Positions 45,977 through 54,628 of a stretch of 64,000 nucleotides of DNA are shown here, one piece after another. The notes under the pieces are model-generated. The model ran no database searches. It was not told the DNA's origin and saw only the letters and a program-made list of their open reading frames with translations. Source of the stretch: an uncultured bacterium (GTDB taxonomy: Bacteria > Cyanobacteriota > Vampirovibrionia > Gastranaerophilales > Gastranaerophilaceae). The stretch lies in the NCBI GenBank assembly GCA_902765215.1, contig CACWZA010000005.1:62001-126000 (forward strand). The letters run 5' to 3'. A program made the position numbers and the translations under genes. Each line of letters starts with the position of its first letter. The first letter of the stretch is position 1.

Positions 45977-46050
45977 CACGCCCAGAGGGATTCGAACCCC
46001 CGACCTCTTGGTTCGTAGCCAAACGCTCTATCCAGCTGGGCTATGGGCGC
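45977..46050 (-). tRNA. tRNA-Arg (ACG anticodon)
   Basis: A 74-nt cloverleaf. The acceptor GCGCCCA/TGGGCGT has a G-U first pair and discriminator G. The anticodon stem TTTGG/CCAAG carries loop CTACGAA with anticodon ACG (read as ICG). The T arm is CGGGG-GTTCGAATCC. CCA is not encoded. The 3' terminal 11 bases are duplicated twice on the downstream side. Confidence 0.95.
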
Positions 46051-46121
46051 GTATTTCTTTTTGTATAACTATGTTATCAATAACATAATGTTTTTTCAAT
46101 ACCCGATTTGTAAATTAGGTA

Positions 46122-47291
46122 TTAGTCCTCTTTTTGTTTAAAATGTTCAACCAATTCCTGAAGTTTTGATTTATGATGCTCAACTTTTTCTGTTATTTGC
46201 GGATTTAATTTTGAAATATTAACATCTATAAGCCCCTTTGATTCGTTATAAAGGCTTTCTCTTACATCAGGCAGAGTGAGGGCAATATCACTTAATCCGC
46301 CTCTGTTGATTTTTGATATAAGTTCATCCATATATCTTTGTGTTTGTTTTGGAATATTAGGATATCTTTCAATCATTTCATCAAGCGGAGTTGAGCTTCT
46401 GTAGTTGTTCATTCTCTTGCTGGCTGCAAGGTAATTTGCCCCTTTGCTTTCGCCTCTTTCTGATGACGGCTTAATATGTTCAATTGAAATCTGTGACGGG
46501 CTGACTAAAAGTTCTGCAATTTCTTCCTGTGTTTTGTCTGCGTATTTTACAATAAATGCATCTGCACTTGTTGCTGTGTTTGGAAAATCGTGGCTCAGTT
46601 TGATAATATGGTCAACTGCCGCTTTATTTGGGATATCGTTGTATAACCCTCTGAGCATTTCTATTGATTTTTTGATTCTGAATTGGTCATTGCAAATATC
46701 ATTATTGATTATTTCTAAGTATCTGCCTACGCATTTTTGTTCGTCTTTTGTAAGATTTTTTTGAGCATAATCTCTTATGTTATCTGTTACATTGAATTGG
46801 TTATTTATCAGTCTTGCTTTGGCTATTGGCAGATTTTCCTGTAATATGTCTGTATATGTAAGTCCGTTTGCTGTGCCGTTTTTCTTTGCATCATGGACTG
46901 CGTGTCTGAGCAGATTAAACACTTCTGTTTCTGACGGGAACATGTGTTCTGTGTAGCCATTCATCAAGTTATTCATTGATTCTGCGGAGCTTCTTTTGTT
47001 AATTTTGCCTTGAAGATGTCTGAATTTCTTTTGAGATATCATTATAACATCGCTGTACGGATCGTGAAGTCCGTCGATATTTTTCAGCGTTTCTTCAATC
47101 TTTTTGGACTCTTTTCGGTTAGTTTTTTTACCTGCAAAAACAGGTGCGGTCATTGTGTTCTCACTCTTCTCAAATTTATCGCAGCGAAGGTCATTGGCGA
47201 ATGCTATGCGATTTCCAATAAAATAATTGTTATGGATAGGGGTACTTGTATTGTAAAGTGTCCTAAAATTGTTGTTGATTGATATTTCCAT
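46122..47291 (-). CDS. HNH-like protein with lineage-specific N-terminus
   Basis: 389 residues. The N-terminus is Asn/Thr-rich and ends in APVFAGKK, as in other unusual genes here. Residues 65-270 are helical and unknown. Around residue 275 lies ISIEHIKPSSERGESKGAN, continuing to LAASKRMNNYRSSTPLDE. The spacing of His, Asn and Asn is that of HNH/His-Me endonuclease motifs (H-I-x-P, N-x-L, N). No zinc-binding cysteines are present. A DNase is therefore possible, but the rest of the protein is not a known restriction enzyme or toxin. No immunity gene is obvious. The site TGTAACAAAT lies 56 nt upstream (47347-47356). Confidence 0.75.
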   Translation of the reverse strand: MEISINNNFRTLYNTSTPIHNNYFIGNRIAFANDLRCDKFEKSENTMTAPVFAGKKTNRKESKKIEETLKNIDGLHDPYSDVIMISQKKFRHLQGKINKRSSAESMNNLMNGYTEHMFPSETEVFNLLRHAVHDAKKNGTANGLTYTDILQENLPIAKARLINNQFNVTDNIRDYAQKNLTKDEQKCVGRYLEIINNDICNDQFRIKKSIEMLRGLYNDIPNKAAVDHIIKLSHDFPNTATSADAFIVKYADKTQEEIAELLVSPSQISIEHIKPSSERGESKGANYLAASKRMNNYRSSTPLDEMIERYPNIPKQTQRYMDELISKINRGGLSDIALTLPDVRESLYNESKGLIDVNISKLNPQITEKVEHHKSKLQELVEHFKQKED

Positions 47292-47346
47292 AAGATGACC
47301 TTGCTAATATAACGTTTTAAGAAAAAAAAATTTGCTACCTGTTTTG

Positions 47347-47356
47347 ATTTGTTACA
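47347..47356 (-). promoter_or_regulatory. TGTAACAAAT site upstream of the HNH-like gene
   Basis: On the minus strand the sequence reads AATTTTGTAACAAATC, 56 nt before ATG 47291; it matches sites before three other lineage-specific genes. Confidence 0.45.
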
Positions 47357-47452
47357 AAATTTATTGTTTGGGGGTAAATATATAATTAAGCCTATTTTCA
47401 GTGCAACTTCGTTGCCAGATAAACAATAATTTATTTATGCTAAAATATATTT

Positions 47453-47869
47453 ATGAAACATGAATTTACGGACAAAGTATATTATGCAGATACAGATGCT
47501 TACAGTGTTGTCTGGCACGGGGCATATTTAAGATGGATGGAAAAGGGCAGAGTTCTTTTTTGCGACGAGTTAGGGCTTGATTTGGTTGAACTCAAATCTG
47601 CTGATATTGCAATTCCTGTGGCTAATTTGAATATCAGATATAAATCGTCTGCAAAACTTGATGAAACGATTAAGGTCACGACTTCTGTCAGTAAAATTAC
47701 ACCGCTTGCGGTTACTTTCCATCAGGTGATTTCAAATGCTGAAACGGGGCAGATTTATACTGATGCCGAAGTTGTTGTCGTTGCTGTTACTAATGAGGGT
47801 AAACTTTACAGAAGGTTACCTGAAAAGATAAAAAACATTTTCAATGAGGGGATAATATGCAGCGACTAA
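47453..47869 (+). CDS. 4HBT/YbgC-type acyl-CoA thioesterase
   Basis: A 138-residue hotdog-fold protein. YADTDAYSVVWHGAYLRWMEKGR at residues 11-33 holds the catalytic Asp and the conserved His-x-x-Tyr. The pattern fits YbgC/FcbC thioesterases, which hydrolyse acyl-CoA or acyl-ACP. TTGCCA with an 18-nt spacer and TATGCT (47412-47441) is a possible promoter. No clear ribosome binding site precedes the ATG, which would make the mRNA nearly leaderless. It overlaps the pseudouridine synthase gene by 13 nt. Confidence 0.88.
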   Translation: MKHEFTDKVYYADTDAYSVVWHGAYLRWMEKGRVLFCDELGLDLVELKSADIAIPVANLNIRYKSSAKLDETIKVTTSVSKITPLAVTFHQVISNAETGQIYTDAEVVVVAVTNEGKLYRRLPEKIKNIFNEGIICSD

Positions 47870-48591
47870 ATAAGTATATTGCTGCATCAGGGCTCTGTTC
47901 CCGCCGAAAGGCTGACGAACTTATTGAGTCGGGTGTTGTAAATGTTAACGGTAAAATTGTTAAAGAACTTGGTTTTCAGGTTGGACCGAAAGATAAGGTT
48001 TTTGTGAATAAAGTCTTAATTCACCCTAAAAAACTTGAATATTATAAGTTTTATAAGCCTGCAGGGTATATTACAACCTCTGATGATGAAAAAGGTAGAA
48101 AAACTATATACGATATTATCCCGAAAGAACTGGCTGAGCTTAAACCTGTCGGCAGACTTGATAAAGATTCAACCGGGTTGCTTATTATGACAAATGACGG
48201 CGATTTGATAAATCAGTTAACTCATCCGTCCGTGAAAGTAAGCAAGGTCTATATTGTGTCAGTTGAAGGTAAAGTCGGGGTAAATGATCTTGATACCTTA
48301 TATAAAGGTATTGAAATTGAAAAAGGTAAAATGGCTTTTGCCGATGCCCAAATAATTGAGTTTGATAAAAATACTACAATGCTGCAGGTCGTTTTAACGC
48401 AGGGGTTAAACCGTCAAATCAGGAAAATGTTTGATTATCTGGGGCATCCAGTTGTTTCTCTTAAAAGGATTCAACACGCAACAATTTCAATAGAAGGGTT
48501 AAAAAGAGGTCAGATAAAACCGATAAAACCTGCTCAAATTAAAGATTTAAGAAAGTATTTAGAAAAATTGGAAAAGGCTAAAAATGATTAA
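47857..48591 (+). CDS. rluB: RsuA/RluB-type pseudouridine synthase
   Basis: 244 residues. The S4 RNA-binding domain at the N-terminus (LNKYIAASGLCSRRKADELIESGVVNVNG) is followed by the synthase domain with the catalytic Asp in GRLDKDSTGLLIMTNDG and the C-terminal GLNRQIRKMF. It converts specific uridines in rRNA; RluB (23S) is likelier than RsuA (16S) by general similarity, but this is not certain. It overlaps both neighbours and so belongs to a tight three-gene operon with the thioesterase and coaE. Confidence 0.9.
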   Translation: MQRLNKYIAASGLCSRRKADELIESGVVNVNGKIVKELGFQVGPKDKVFVNKVLIHPKKLEYYKFYKPAGYITTSDDEKGRKTIYDIIPKELAELKPVGRLDKDSTGLLIMTNDGDLINQLTHPSVKVSKVYIVSVEGKVGVNDLDTLYKGIEIEKGKMAFADAQIIEFDKNTTMLQVVLTQGLNRQIRKMFDYLGHPVVSLKRIQHATISIEGLKRGQIKPIKPAQIKDLRKYLEKLEKAKND

Positions 48592-49159
48592 ATATGCAAT
48601 TGTTGGAAATATTGCTTCGGGCAAGTCAGAGATGGAAAGAGTGCTGGATAAAAAAGGGTATGTCGTTCTGGATACAGATTTGATGGCTCACGATATACTA
48701 ACTGATAAACCCGATGTTCCAAAAGCATTTTCTGATTATGATGTTTTTGAATATGGCAGACTTTCAAGAGATAAACTCGGAAAACTGGTATTTGCTGATC
48801 CCGAATTAAAAACAAAACTCGAGGATATTGTACATCCGTTGATAAAAGAGGAGCTTGAATCGGCATTTAATGTATATTCTGATGAGGATGTTCTGTTTGT
48901 ATCTGTTCCTTTGCTATTTGAGGTCGGTTGGGAAAACTTGTTCGATAAAATAGTGTTTATTAAGTCGGATGATAAAATTAGATTAAACCGTCTTATTGAA
49001 AGAAACGGCTATTCAAAAGAGTATGCTCAAACGAGAATTGATTCTCAGTCTGCTCAGGAGGAAAAAGCCAAAAAAGCAGACTATGTTATTGAAAATAACG
49101 GTTCAAAAGAAGAATTTATCGCAAAAATAGAAGAATTTATTGCGACCATTTCTGTTTAG
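48584..49159 (+). CDS. coaE: Dephospho-CoA kinase
   Basis: 191 residues. Last enzyme of CoA synthesis, phosphorylating the 3'-OH of dephospho-CoA. The P-loop is VGNIASGKSEMERVL, followed by DTDLMAHDIL, the lid residues HPLIKEELE, and SVPLLFEVGWENLFD. The start overlaps the rluB stop by 8 nt. The 3' end overlaps the convergent gene at 49137 by 23 nt. Confidence 0.94.
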   Translation: MIKYAIVGNIASGKSEMERVLDKKGYVVLDTDLMAHDILTDKPDVPKAFSDYDVFEYGRLSRDKLGKLVFADPELKTKLEDIVHPLIKEELESAFNVYSDEDVLFVSVPLLFEVGWENLFDKIVFIKSDDKIRLNRLIERNGYSKEYAQTRIDSQSAQEEKAKKADYVIENNGSKEEFIAKIEEFIATISV

Positions 49160-49661
49160 CGCGTTCTCTGAAATTAAGGTAGCGTTCGCACTGTTTTACT
49201 TTGTCGTAACCGAGTAATATCCCGAGCATAAAATCTTCCTGCGGAGTATGTTCGCTCAATTTTGGGTTTAGTGTTTTTACTACATCAACGCAGGGTTTTT
49301 CACCGAAGAACACATTAATTTTATGGTCGTCTACATCATGTATTACATAATCTATTTTTTCGTGTTCAAGTCGTTCTTTTATTACATCCTTGTGCTTTGA
49401 TTTTTCTGTTGTCAAAATAAGAGTTCTTATTCCCTTTTTAAACTCATAAATGTGGTGATTGAATACTTTTAAATCAGTGATTTGTTCAATCTGCTTTGCA
49501 CTAAGCGTTTTCCCTCCGCTAAAGCAGACACAGTCGCTGCAATATGGTTTTGTTTTTAGATTTGTGTTTATATTATTATTTTTTGCAGTATAACTTCTGC
49601 AATTATAGTTGTTGATAGCTCCAATTCTCTTTTTATCCCCTTTGTTAGTTTTATCTAACAA
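49137..49661 (-). CDS. DUF2023-like protein with lineage-specific N-terminal extension
   Basis: 174 residues. Residues 60-170 match what I recall of DUF2023: VFNHHIYEFKKGIRTLIL, HEKIDYVIHDVDDHKINVFFG, TPQEDFMLGILLGYDKVKQCERYL. The function of that family is unknown to me. The first 55 residues are basic and Asn-rich and end in CVCFSGGKTL, resembling the short motif at the N-termini of other unusual proteins here. It converges on coaE with a 23-nt overlap. Confidence 0.7.
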   Translation of the reverse strand: MLDKTNKGDKKRIGAINNYNCRSYTAKNNNINTNLKTKPYCSDCVCFSGGKTLSAKQIEQITDLKVFNHHIYEFKKGIRTLILTTEKSKHKDVIKERLEHEKIDYVIHDVDDHKINVFFGEKPCVDVVKTLNPKLSEHTPQEDFMLGILLGYDKVKQCERYLNFRERAKQKWSQ

Positions 49662-49701
49662 TTAGATTATAATCTCACTTTGGGGTGTTGTCAATAAAGT
49701 G

Positions 49702-50322
49702 TTAAATATATTGAAGAATTTTTGATAAATCTTTTTCTTCAATAATTATATTTGCCTTCTCTTTTAGTACAGGTTTTGCACAGAAAGCAACGCGTTTGCC
49801 GGCATATTTAAACATACTTAAATCGTTTGCACCGTCGCCTACTGTTAAAGTGTCATCCTCTGTTATTCCGAGTATTTTCTGAAGCCGTTTCAGCATTTGT
49901 CCTTTGCTGTCATTAAACATCATTTCACCGCCGACAAGTCCTGTTAAAACTCCGTCTTTTGAGTGCAGAATGTTTGAAAATTCAGCATCAATCCCCAGTT
50001 TTTCACAAAAAGGTATTGTCGCATTTTTAAATCCGCCGGAAAAGCAGACAACTTTGTATCCGTTGTCCTTTAATCCTTTTACGACTTTTTCCGCGCCATT
50101 CATAAGGGGTAAATGTTTACATATTTCATTGATTTTATCGACAGGGAGCCCTTTTAGGTAGGATACACGCTCGGTCAGACTTTCAAAAAAGTCTAATTCT
50201 CCGCGCATTGCCCTGTCGGTTATTGCTTTTACTTTTTCCCCAATACCTATTTCTTTTGCAAAAAATTCCAGAGTTTCGCCGTCCATCAGCGTCGAATCGA
50301 AATCAAAAACTGCAAGTTTCAT
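49702..50322 (-). CDS. serB: Phosphoserine phosphatase
   Basis: 206 residues of the HAD superfamily. Motif I is VFDFDSTLMDGE, followed by a helical cap, VVCFSGGFKNATIPF (motif II) and TVGDGANDLSMFKYAG (motif IV). The DSTLMDGE and SGGF features are typical of SerB, which makes serine from phosphoserine. It is the last gene of a three-gene operon, 7 nt after serA. It has no ACT domain, unlike some longer SerB proteins. Confidence 0.92.
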   Translation of the reverse strand: MKLAVFDFDSTLMDGETLEFFAKEIGIGEKVKAITDRAMRGELDFFESLTERVSYLKGLPVDKINEICKHLPLMNGAEKVVKGLKDNGYKVVCFSGGFKNATIPFCEKLGIDAEFSNILHSKDGVLTGLVGGEMMFNDSKGQMLKRLQKILGITEDDTLTVGDGANDLSMFKYAGKRVAFCAKPVLKEKANIIIEEKDLSKILQYI

Positions 50323-50329
50323 ATTGTAT

Positions 50330-51925
50330 TTACCCCGCTGTCAGATTAACGTATTTAGGATTATGAACCCCGTCAATCTTGTTGATAGCATCAAGTGTTT
50401 TATCATCAACTTCAGTATCAATGTTGATAACCATTATTGACTCTGTTTCGTGCTTATCGTTCTTTTGAACAACGTTCATTGAGCCAATATTTATGCCGTT
50501 TTCGCCGATAACCTGTGCAACTTTTGCAATCATTGACGGTTTGTTTTCGTGCGGAACGATTACCATGTGTTTTTCCGGTCTTATTGTAGTTCCGTAATCG
50601 TTAATTCTGACGATTCTAGGTATATCTTTTGCTATAAGAGCACCTGCAACAACGGTTGTTTCTTTGTCTGTTGTAAGTTTAATAGTCAAAAGTCCTGCAT
50701 AGTTACATTTTACTTTTGAACGGCTTGAAATTACATCAATACCGCGTTTTTTCGCAATTACAGGTGCGTTAACATAATTAACTCCTTCAAGTCTTGCAGA
50801 TAAAGCACCTTTCATAACAGCAACTTCAAGCGGCTGAATGTCTAAATCTGATAAATCGCCCTGTGCTGTAATTTCAATAGATTTTATTACCCCATTTGAA
50901 AGTTGAACTGCAAGTTCGCCTGAATTTTCTGCAATTTGCATGTAATCTTTTACAGGTTCTAACTTGTCTGGTCTTAATGACGGGATATTAACCGCAGATG
51001 ATGCTGACCCGCCTGAAAGAACTTCTTTAATTTGTTCTGCAACATCAATTGCTACATTTAACTGTGCTTCGGTTGTACTTGCCCCAAGGTGTGGTGTTAA
51101 TACAATATTCTTTTCACATTCAAGCAGCGGGCAGGTTTCAATATTCGGTTCGTTTTCGTAAACGTCAATTGCAGCACCTGCAACGTGTCCAGAATTGATA
51201 GCATCTTTAAGATCTGCTTCGTTTATAATACCGCCTCTTGCACAGTTTACAAGTCTGACACCTTTTTTCATTTTTGCAATAGTGTCTTTGTTTATCATAT
51301 TAACTGTGTCTTTTGTTTTTGGAACGTGAACGGTTATGAAATCGCATCTTCCCCAAAAATCGTCGAGGTTTTCTATGTATTCACCGCCCATCTTTTCAAC
51401 AACTTCTTTTGATGTGAACGGATCATATACAACGACTTTCATTCCTAATGCAAGCGCAACTTCTGCTACGTGTGAGCCGATTTTACCCATTCCAATTATA
51501 CCGAGAGTCTTTTTGTATAATTCTGTTCCTGTGAATTTAGAACGATCCCATTTACCTTCTTTTGTTGAACAGGCAGCAGGAGCAATGTTTCTTGCCATTG
51601 CAAGCATAAGAGCAATTGTGTGTTCTGATGCTGCCATCGTGTTGCCGTCAGGTGAGTTCACAACGATTATACCGTTTTGTGTTGCTGATTCAAGGTTGAT
51701 ATTATCAACCCCAACCCCTGCACGGCCGATTATTTTAAGGTTTTTACCTGCCTCAATAATTTTAGGTGTGACTTTTGTCTGGCTTCTTACCATAAGTGCA
51801 TCATATTGAGGGATTACTTTTACTAATTCGTCTTCACTCATTGTAGGCAGAAAATCTACTTCTGCTGCGGCTTCGATGATTTTCCCTGCCGCTTCGTTTA
51901 TTTTATCCGTTACTAATACTTTCAT
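50330..51925 (-). CDS. serA: D-3-phosphoglycerate dehydrogenase
   Basis: 531 residues, the long form. The NAD-binding Rossmann fold has LGIIGMGKIGSHVAEVALALGMK. The catalytic Arg/Glu/His are in NCARGGIINEADL, YENEPNIE and LTPHLGAST. An intervening domain (about 320-450) precedes the C-terminal ACT domain IVPHENKPSMIAKVAQVIGENGINI, which would allow feedback by serine. It stands 2 nt after the aminotransferase gene and before serB. Confidence 0.97.
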   Translation of the reverse strand: MKVLVTDKINEAAGKIIEAAAEVDFLPTMSEDELVKVIPQYDALMVRSQTKVTPKIIEAGKNLKIIGRAGVGVDNINLESATQNGIIVVNSPDGNTMAASEHTIALMLAMARNIAPAACSTKEGKWDRSKFTGTELYKKTLGIIGMGKIGSHVAEVALALGMKVVVYDPFTSKEVVEKMGGEYIENLDDFWGRCDFITVHVPKTKDTVNMINKDTIAKMKKGVRLVNCARGGIINEADLKDAINSGHVAGAAIDVYENEPNIETCPLLECEKNIVLTPHLGASTTEAQLNVAIDVAEQIKEVLSGGSASSAVNIPSLRPDKLEPVKDYMQIAENSGELAVQLSNGVIKSIEITAQGDLSDLDIQPLEVAVMKGALSARLEGVNYVNAPVIAKKRGIDVISSRSKVKCNYAGLLTIKLTTDKETTVVAGALIAKDIPRIVRINDYGTTIRPEKHMVIVPHENKPSMIAKVAQVIGENGINIGSMNVVQKNDKHETESIMVINIDTEVDDKTLDAINKIDGVHNPKYVNLTAG

Positions 51926-51927
51926 TT

Positions 51928-53082
51928 TTACCCCTCTCTTAACGCTTCTATTACTGTTGCAACACCTTTGCCGAGTTCAAACTTATAGCCGAGTTTGTGT
52001 AAAGTGGCTTCAAGTGCACCAACTGCAGAAATTACATCTCTGTCGCATACAAAACCTAATGTACCCATTCTGAAGATTTTATCTTTAAGTGCATTTTGTC
52101 CGTTTGCAACAACGATATCAAAGTCTTTAGTAATTGTTTTTCTGATATCAGGTACAGAAATGCCTTCAGGCGGGAATATAGATGTGATAGAATGACTTGC
52201 GTTTTTGTCTTCTTTTACAACAAGTTCAAGTCCTATCGCTTTTACGGCTTTTCTTAATGCCATTGCATGACGTCTGTGTCTTGCGTTCATGTTTTCTATA
52301 CCTTCTTCTTTTATCATTTCAAGTGCTTTATCCAAACCTACAAATAAGTTAACAGCAGGTGTGAAAGGAGTTGAGTTTGCTCTTGTTGATTTTCTGTATG
52401 CAGCCCAATCCCAGTAGAAGCTTGGGTGTTTGCATTCTTCGTATACTTTCCATGCTCTTTCGTTTGCAGTTAAGAAAGCAAGTCCCGGAGGAATCATAAA
52501 CCCTTTTTGCGAACCTGATACGAGCACGTCGATGCCCCATTCGTCAGGTTTGCATTCCATGGCACAAACTGATGTAACACCGTCAACAACCGATAATGCA
52601 CCGTGTTCTCTGATTATTGAACAAAGTGTTTTTATGTCGTTTGCCGCACCTGTTGAAGTTTCACTGTGAGTTAAGGTTACGATTTTAATCTCTTTGTTTG
52701 TGTCTTGTGCTAATCTTTTTCTTAAAACTTCAGGGTCAATTACTTCGCCTGTTTCAACTTCTATCTTTTCAACGACAGCACCTCTTGCTTCAGCGATTTT
52801 TGCCCATCTGTTTCCAAAGTTACCGAGAACCAAAGATAAAACATGGTCACCTTCGTTGACAAGGTTTTCTAATGCCGCACACATAGCCCCTGTTCCGCTC
52901 GATGTGTATACAAAAACATCATTTTCTGTCTGGAACACATATTTAAGGTTGGAATAAACTCTTTCCAAAACTGCCGAAAATTCGGAACTTCTGTGTCCAA
53001 TAGGGTGTTTTGCAATTTCCATCATTACGCTTTCAGGTACCGGTGTAGGGCCCGGAATCATTAAAAATGTCTTATCTTTCAT
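51928..53082 (-). CDS. Class V aminotransferase, probably the phosphoserine/serine aminotransferase step
   Basis: 384 residues. PGPTPVPESVMMEIAKHPIGHRS is the start of the alanine-glyoxylate/serine-pyruvate group. The PLP lysine is in VSGSQKGFMIPPGLAFL (about 196). It differs from SerC, yet it is the first gene of an operon with serA and serB and no SerC is seen. It therefore most likely transaminates 3-phosphohydroxypyruvate; a serine-glyoxylate or aspartate-type activity is possible instead. A strong AGGAGGAG precedes the ATG. Confidence 0.88.
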   Translation of the reverse strand: MKDKTFLMIPGPTPVPESVMMEIAKHPIGHRSSEFSAVLERVYSNLKYVFQTENDVFVYTSSGTGAMCAALENLVNEGDHVLSLVLGNFGNRWAKIAEARGAVVEKIEVETGEVIDPEVLRKRLAQDTNKEIKIVTLTHSETSTGAANDIKTLCSIIREHGALSVVDGVTSVCAMECKPDEWGIDVLVSGSQKGFMIPPGLAFLTANERAWKVYEECKHPSFYWDWAAYRKSTRANSTPFTPAVNLFVGLDKALEMIKEEGIENMNARHRRHAMALRKAVKAIGLELVVKEDKNASHSITSIFPPEGISVPDIRKTITKDFDIVVANGQNALKDKIFRMGTLGFVCDRDVISAVGALEATLHKLGYKFELGKGVATVIEALREG

Positions 53083-53230
53083 TCTTACTCCTCCTCTTTT
53101 CTATATTATTGCATAAACCCGCAAAAATTTTTCAATATATAAAGAAAATTTAAACACTTGTCTAAGTTCGCTTAATATAGAATTTGTCATTTGCCCCCTT
53201 TTTATTTATAATTATTTCAGGAGATGTATT

Positions 53231-54544
53231 ATGAAAAAAACAACAGTTAATTATCCTTTTTTGGCAAAAGAAGTTGAAATATATGAAAGAGATAACGGTC
53301 ATAAAATAGTTCTTGCACATAAAGAGGGCGGTTTGGTTAATGTCAGCACATGGGTAAGAACAGGTTCCATAAATGAAAATGAGAAAAATAACGGTATTTC
53401 TCACTTCTTGGAACATTTGATGTTTAAAGGCACTCATAAGCACCCGGCAGGAGAGTTTGACAGAACTCTTGAGGCAAAAGGTGCGATAGTTAATGCGGCA
53501 ACATGGAAAGATTATACATTCTATTATGTTACTCTTCCGAGGGCTGAATTTGATTTGGCTCTTGAATTGCATGCCGATATGATGATTGACCCTGTTTTAC
53601 CACCGCATGAGATTGGCGAGCCGTTTGATTTGAACGATAAAAATATCGGAACAAAAAGAGAAAGGCATGTTGTTATTGAAGAAATAAGAATGAGAGAAGA
53701 CCAGCCATGGACAAAGGTTTATAATGCTTGTAACAGGGCAATGTATACTTCTCACCCTTATAAACGCGATGTTATAGGTACTCCGCAAATTATTTCTCAG
53801 GTTACACAGGAAGAAATAATGAATTATTATAAAACCTTCTATTCGCCAAATAATATGACAACTATTGTTGTCGGTGATTTTAACCATGAAGAAGTGTTGA
53901 AAAAGCTTGAAACCCTTTTTGATTTTGGGGACAGAGAAAATTCTGATCATAGAGATTATCCTATTGATGCTCCTACAACACAGACGAAATTTATTGAAAA
54001 TACTGCTTGTATCAATTCGGCGTTTTTGATGTTCGGGTATTTGGGGGTAGTTGCTAAGGATATAAAGAACTGTATTTTACTTGATATGCTCTCAATTATA
54101 TTGGGCGAGGGTGCAAGTTCAAGACTATACAAAAACCTTATTGAAAAACAACCTGAACAGATATTTAATATGATAGATTCTGAACATTATATCTTCAGAG
54201 ATGGCGGAAATTTCTTTGTTCAGGCTAATTTTGCTCCTGATAAGAAGGATGTCGCAATTGAGCTCGTTAAAAAAGAAATTGAATCTATTAAGTCAACAAT
54301 AACTGATGATGAACTTAATAAGGCTAAAAAGAAGATTAAATCAAGATTTGCTGCTAATGCAGAAACGGTTTCCGAAATCGGCGAGAATATCGGTTATTAT
54401 ATGACTGTTTGTAACGACTTGTCTTTGGTTTCTGATTACTTACCGATTGTCGAAAATGTAACAGTTGACGATTTACAAAATGCCGCTGTGAGATTTTTAA
54501 ATATCGATAATGCGACGATTTCGGTTCTTTTACCTGAGGGGTAA
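53231..54544 (+). CDS. M16 family zinc peptidase
   Basis: 437 residues, two M16 halves. The inverted zinc motif HFLEHLMFKG (HxxEH, about 55) plus the distal Glu in EEIRMREDQ are intact, and TWVRTGSINE precedes the motif as in PqqL/processing-peptidase relatives. It may process peptides or proteins; no signal peptide is visible. The start has CAGGAG upstream. It is followed by a strong terminator and not linked to other genes. Confidence 0.92.
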   Translation: MKKTTVNYPFLAKEVEIYERDNGHKIVLAHKEGGLVNVSTWVRTGSINENEKNNGISHFLEHLMFKGTHKHPAGEFDRTLEAKGAIVNAATWKDYTFYYVTLPRAEFDLALELHADMMIDPVLPPHEIGEPFDLNDKNIGTKRERHVVIEEIRMREDQPWTKVYNACNRAMYTSHPYKRDVIGTPQIISQVTQEEIMNYYKTFYSPNNMTTIVVGDFNHEEVLKKLETLFDFGDRENSDHRDYPIDAPTTQTKFIENTACINSAFLMFGYLGVVAKDIKNCILLDMLSIILGEGASSRLYKNLIEKQPEQIFNMIDSEHYIFRDGGNFFVQANFAPDKKDVAIELVKKEIESIKSTITDDELNKAKKKIKSRFAANAETVSEIGENIGYYMTVCNDLSLVSDYLPIVENVTVDDLQNAAVRFLNIDNATISVLLPEG

Positions 54545-54574
54545 ATGAAATTAGAATATTAATACACGCAAAGA

Positions 54575-54608
54575 GAAACCGACCTCGGTGGAGGTCGGTT
54601 TCTTTTAT
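54575..54608 (+). terminator. Intrinsic terminator of the M16 gene
   Basis: AAACCGACCTC-GGTG-GAGGTCGGTTTCTTTT. The facing gene ends at 54629. Confidence 0.9.
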
Positions 54609-54628
54609 ATATATGACTAATACGATTA

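Noticed and set aside
45673-45987. tRNA 3'-end copies read as primer-binding sites of a retroelement
   Set aside because: A primer-binding site would begin with TGG (complement of CCA). The copies are preceded by A runs, and no reverse transcriptase or long terminal repeats are present.
45673-45987. CRISPR array
   Set aside because: Only three short, unevenly spaced repeats made of tRNA sequence, with structured and non-unique spacers and no cas genes.
54565-54575. CACGCAAAGAG near the M16 terminator as another tRNA-end copy
   Set aside because: Two mismatches to CACGCCCAGAG, no element core and no tRNA nearby; likely chance.
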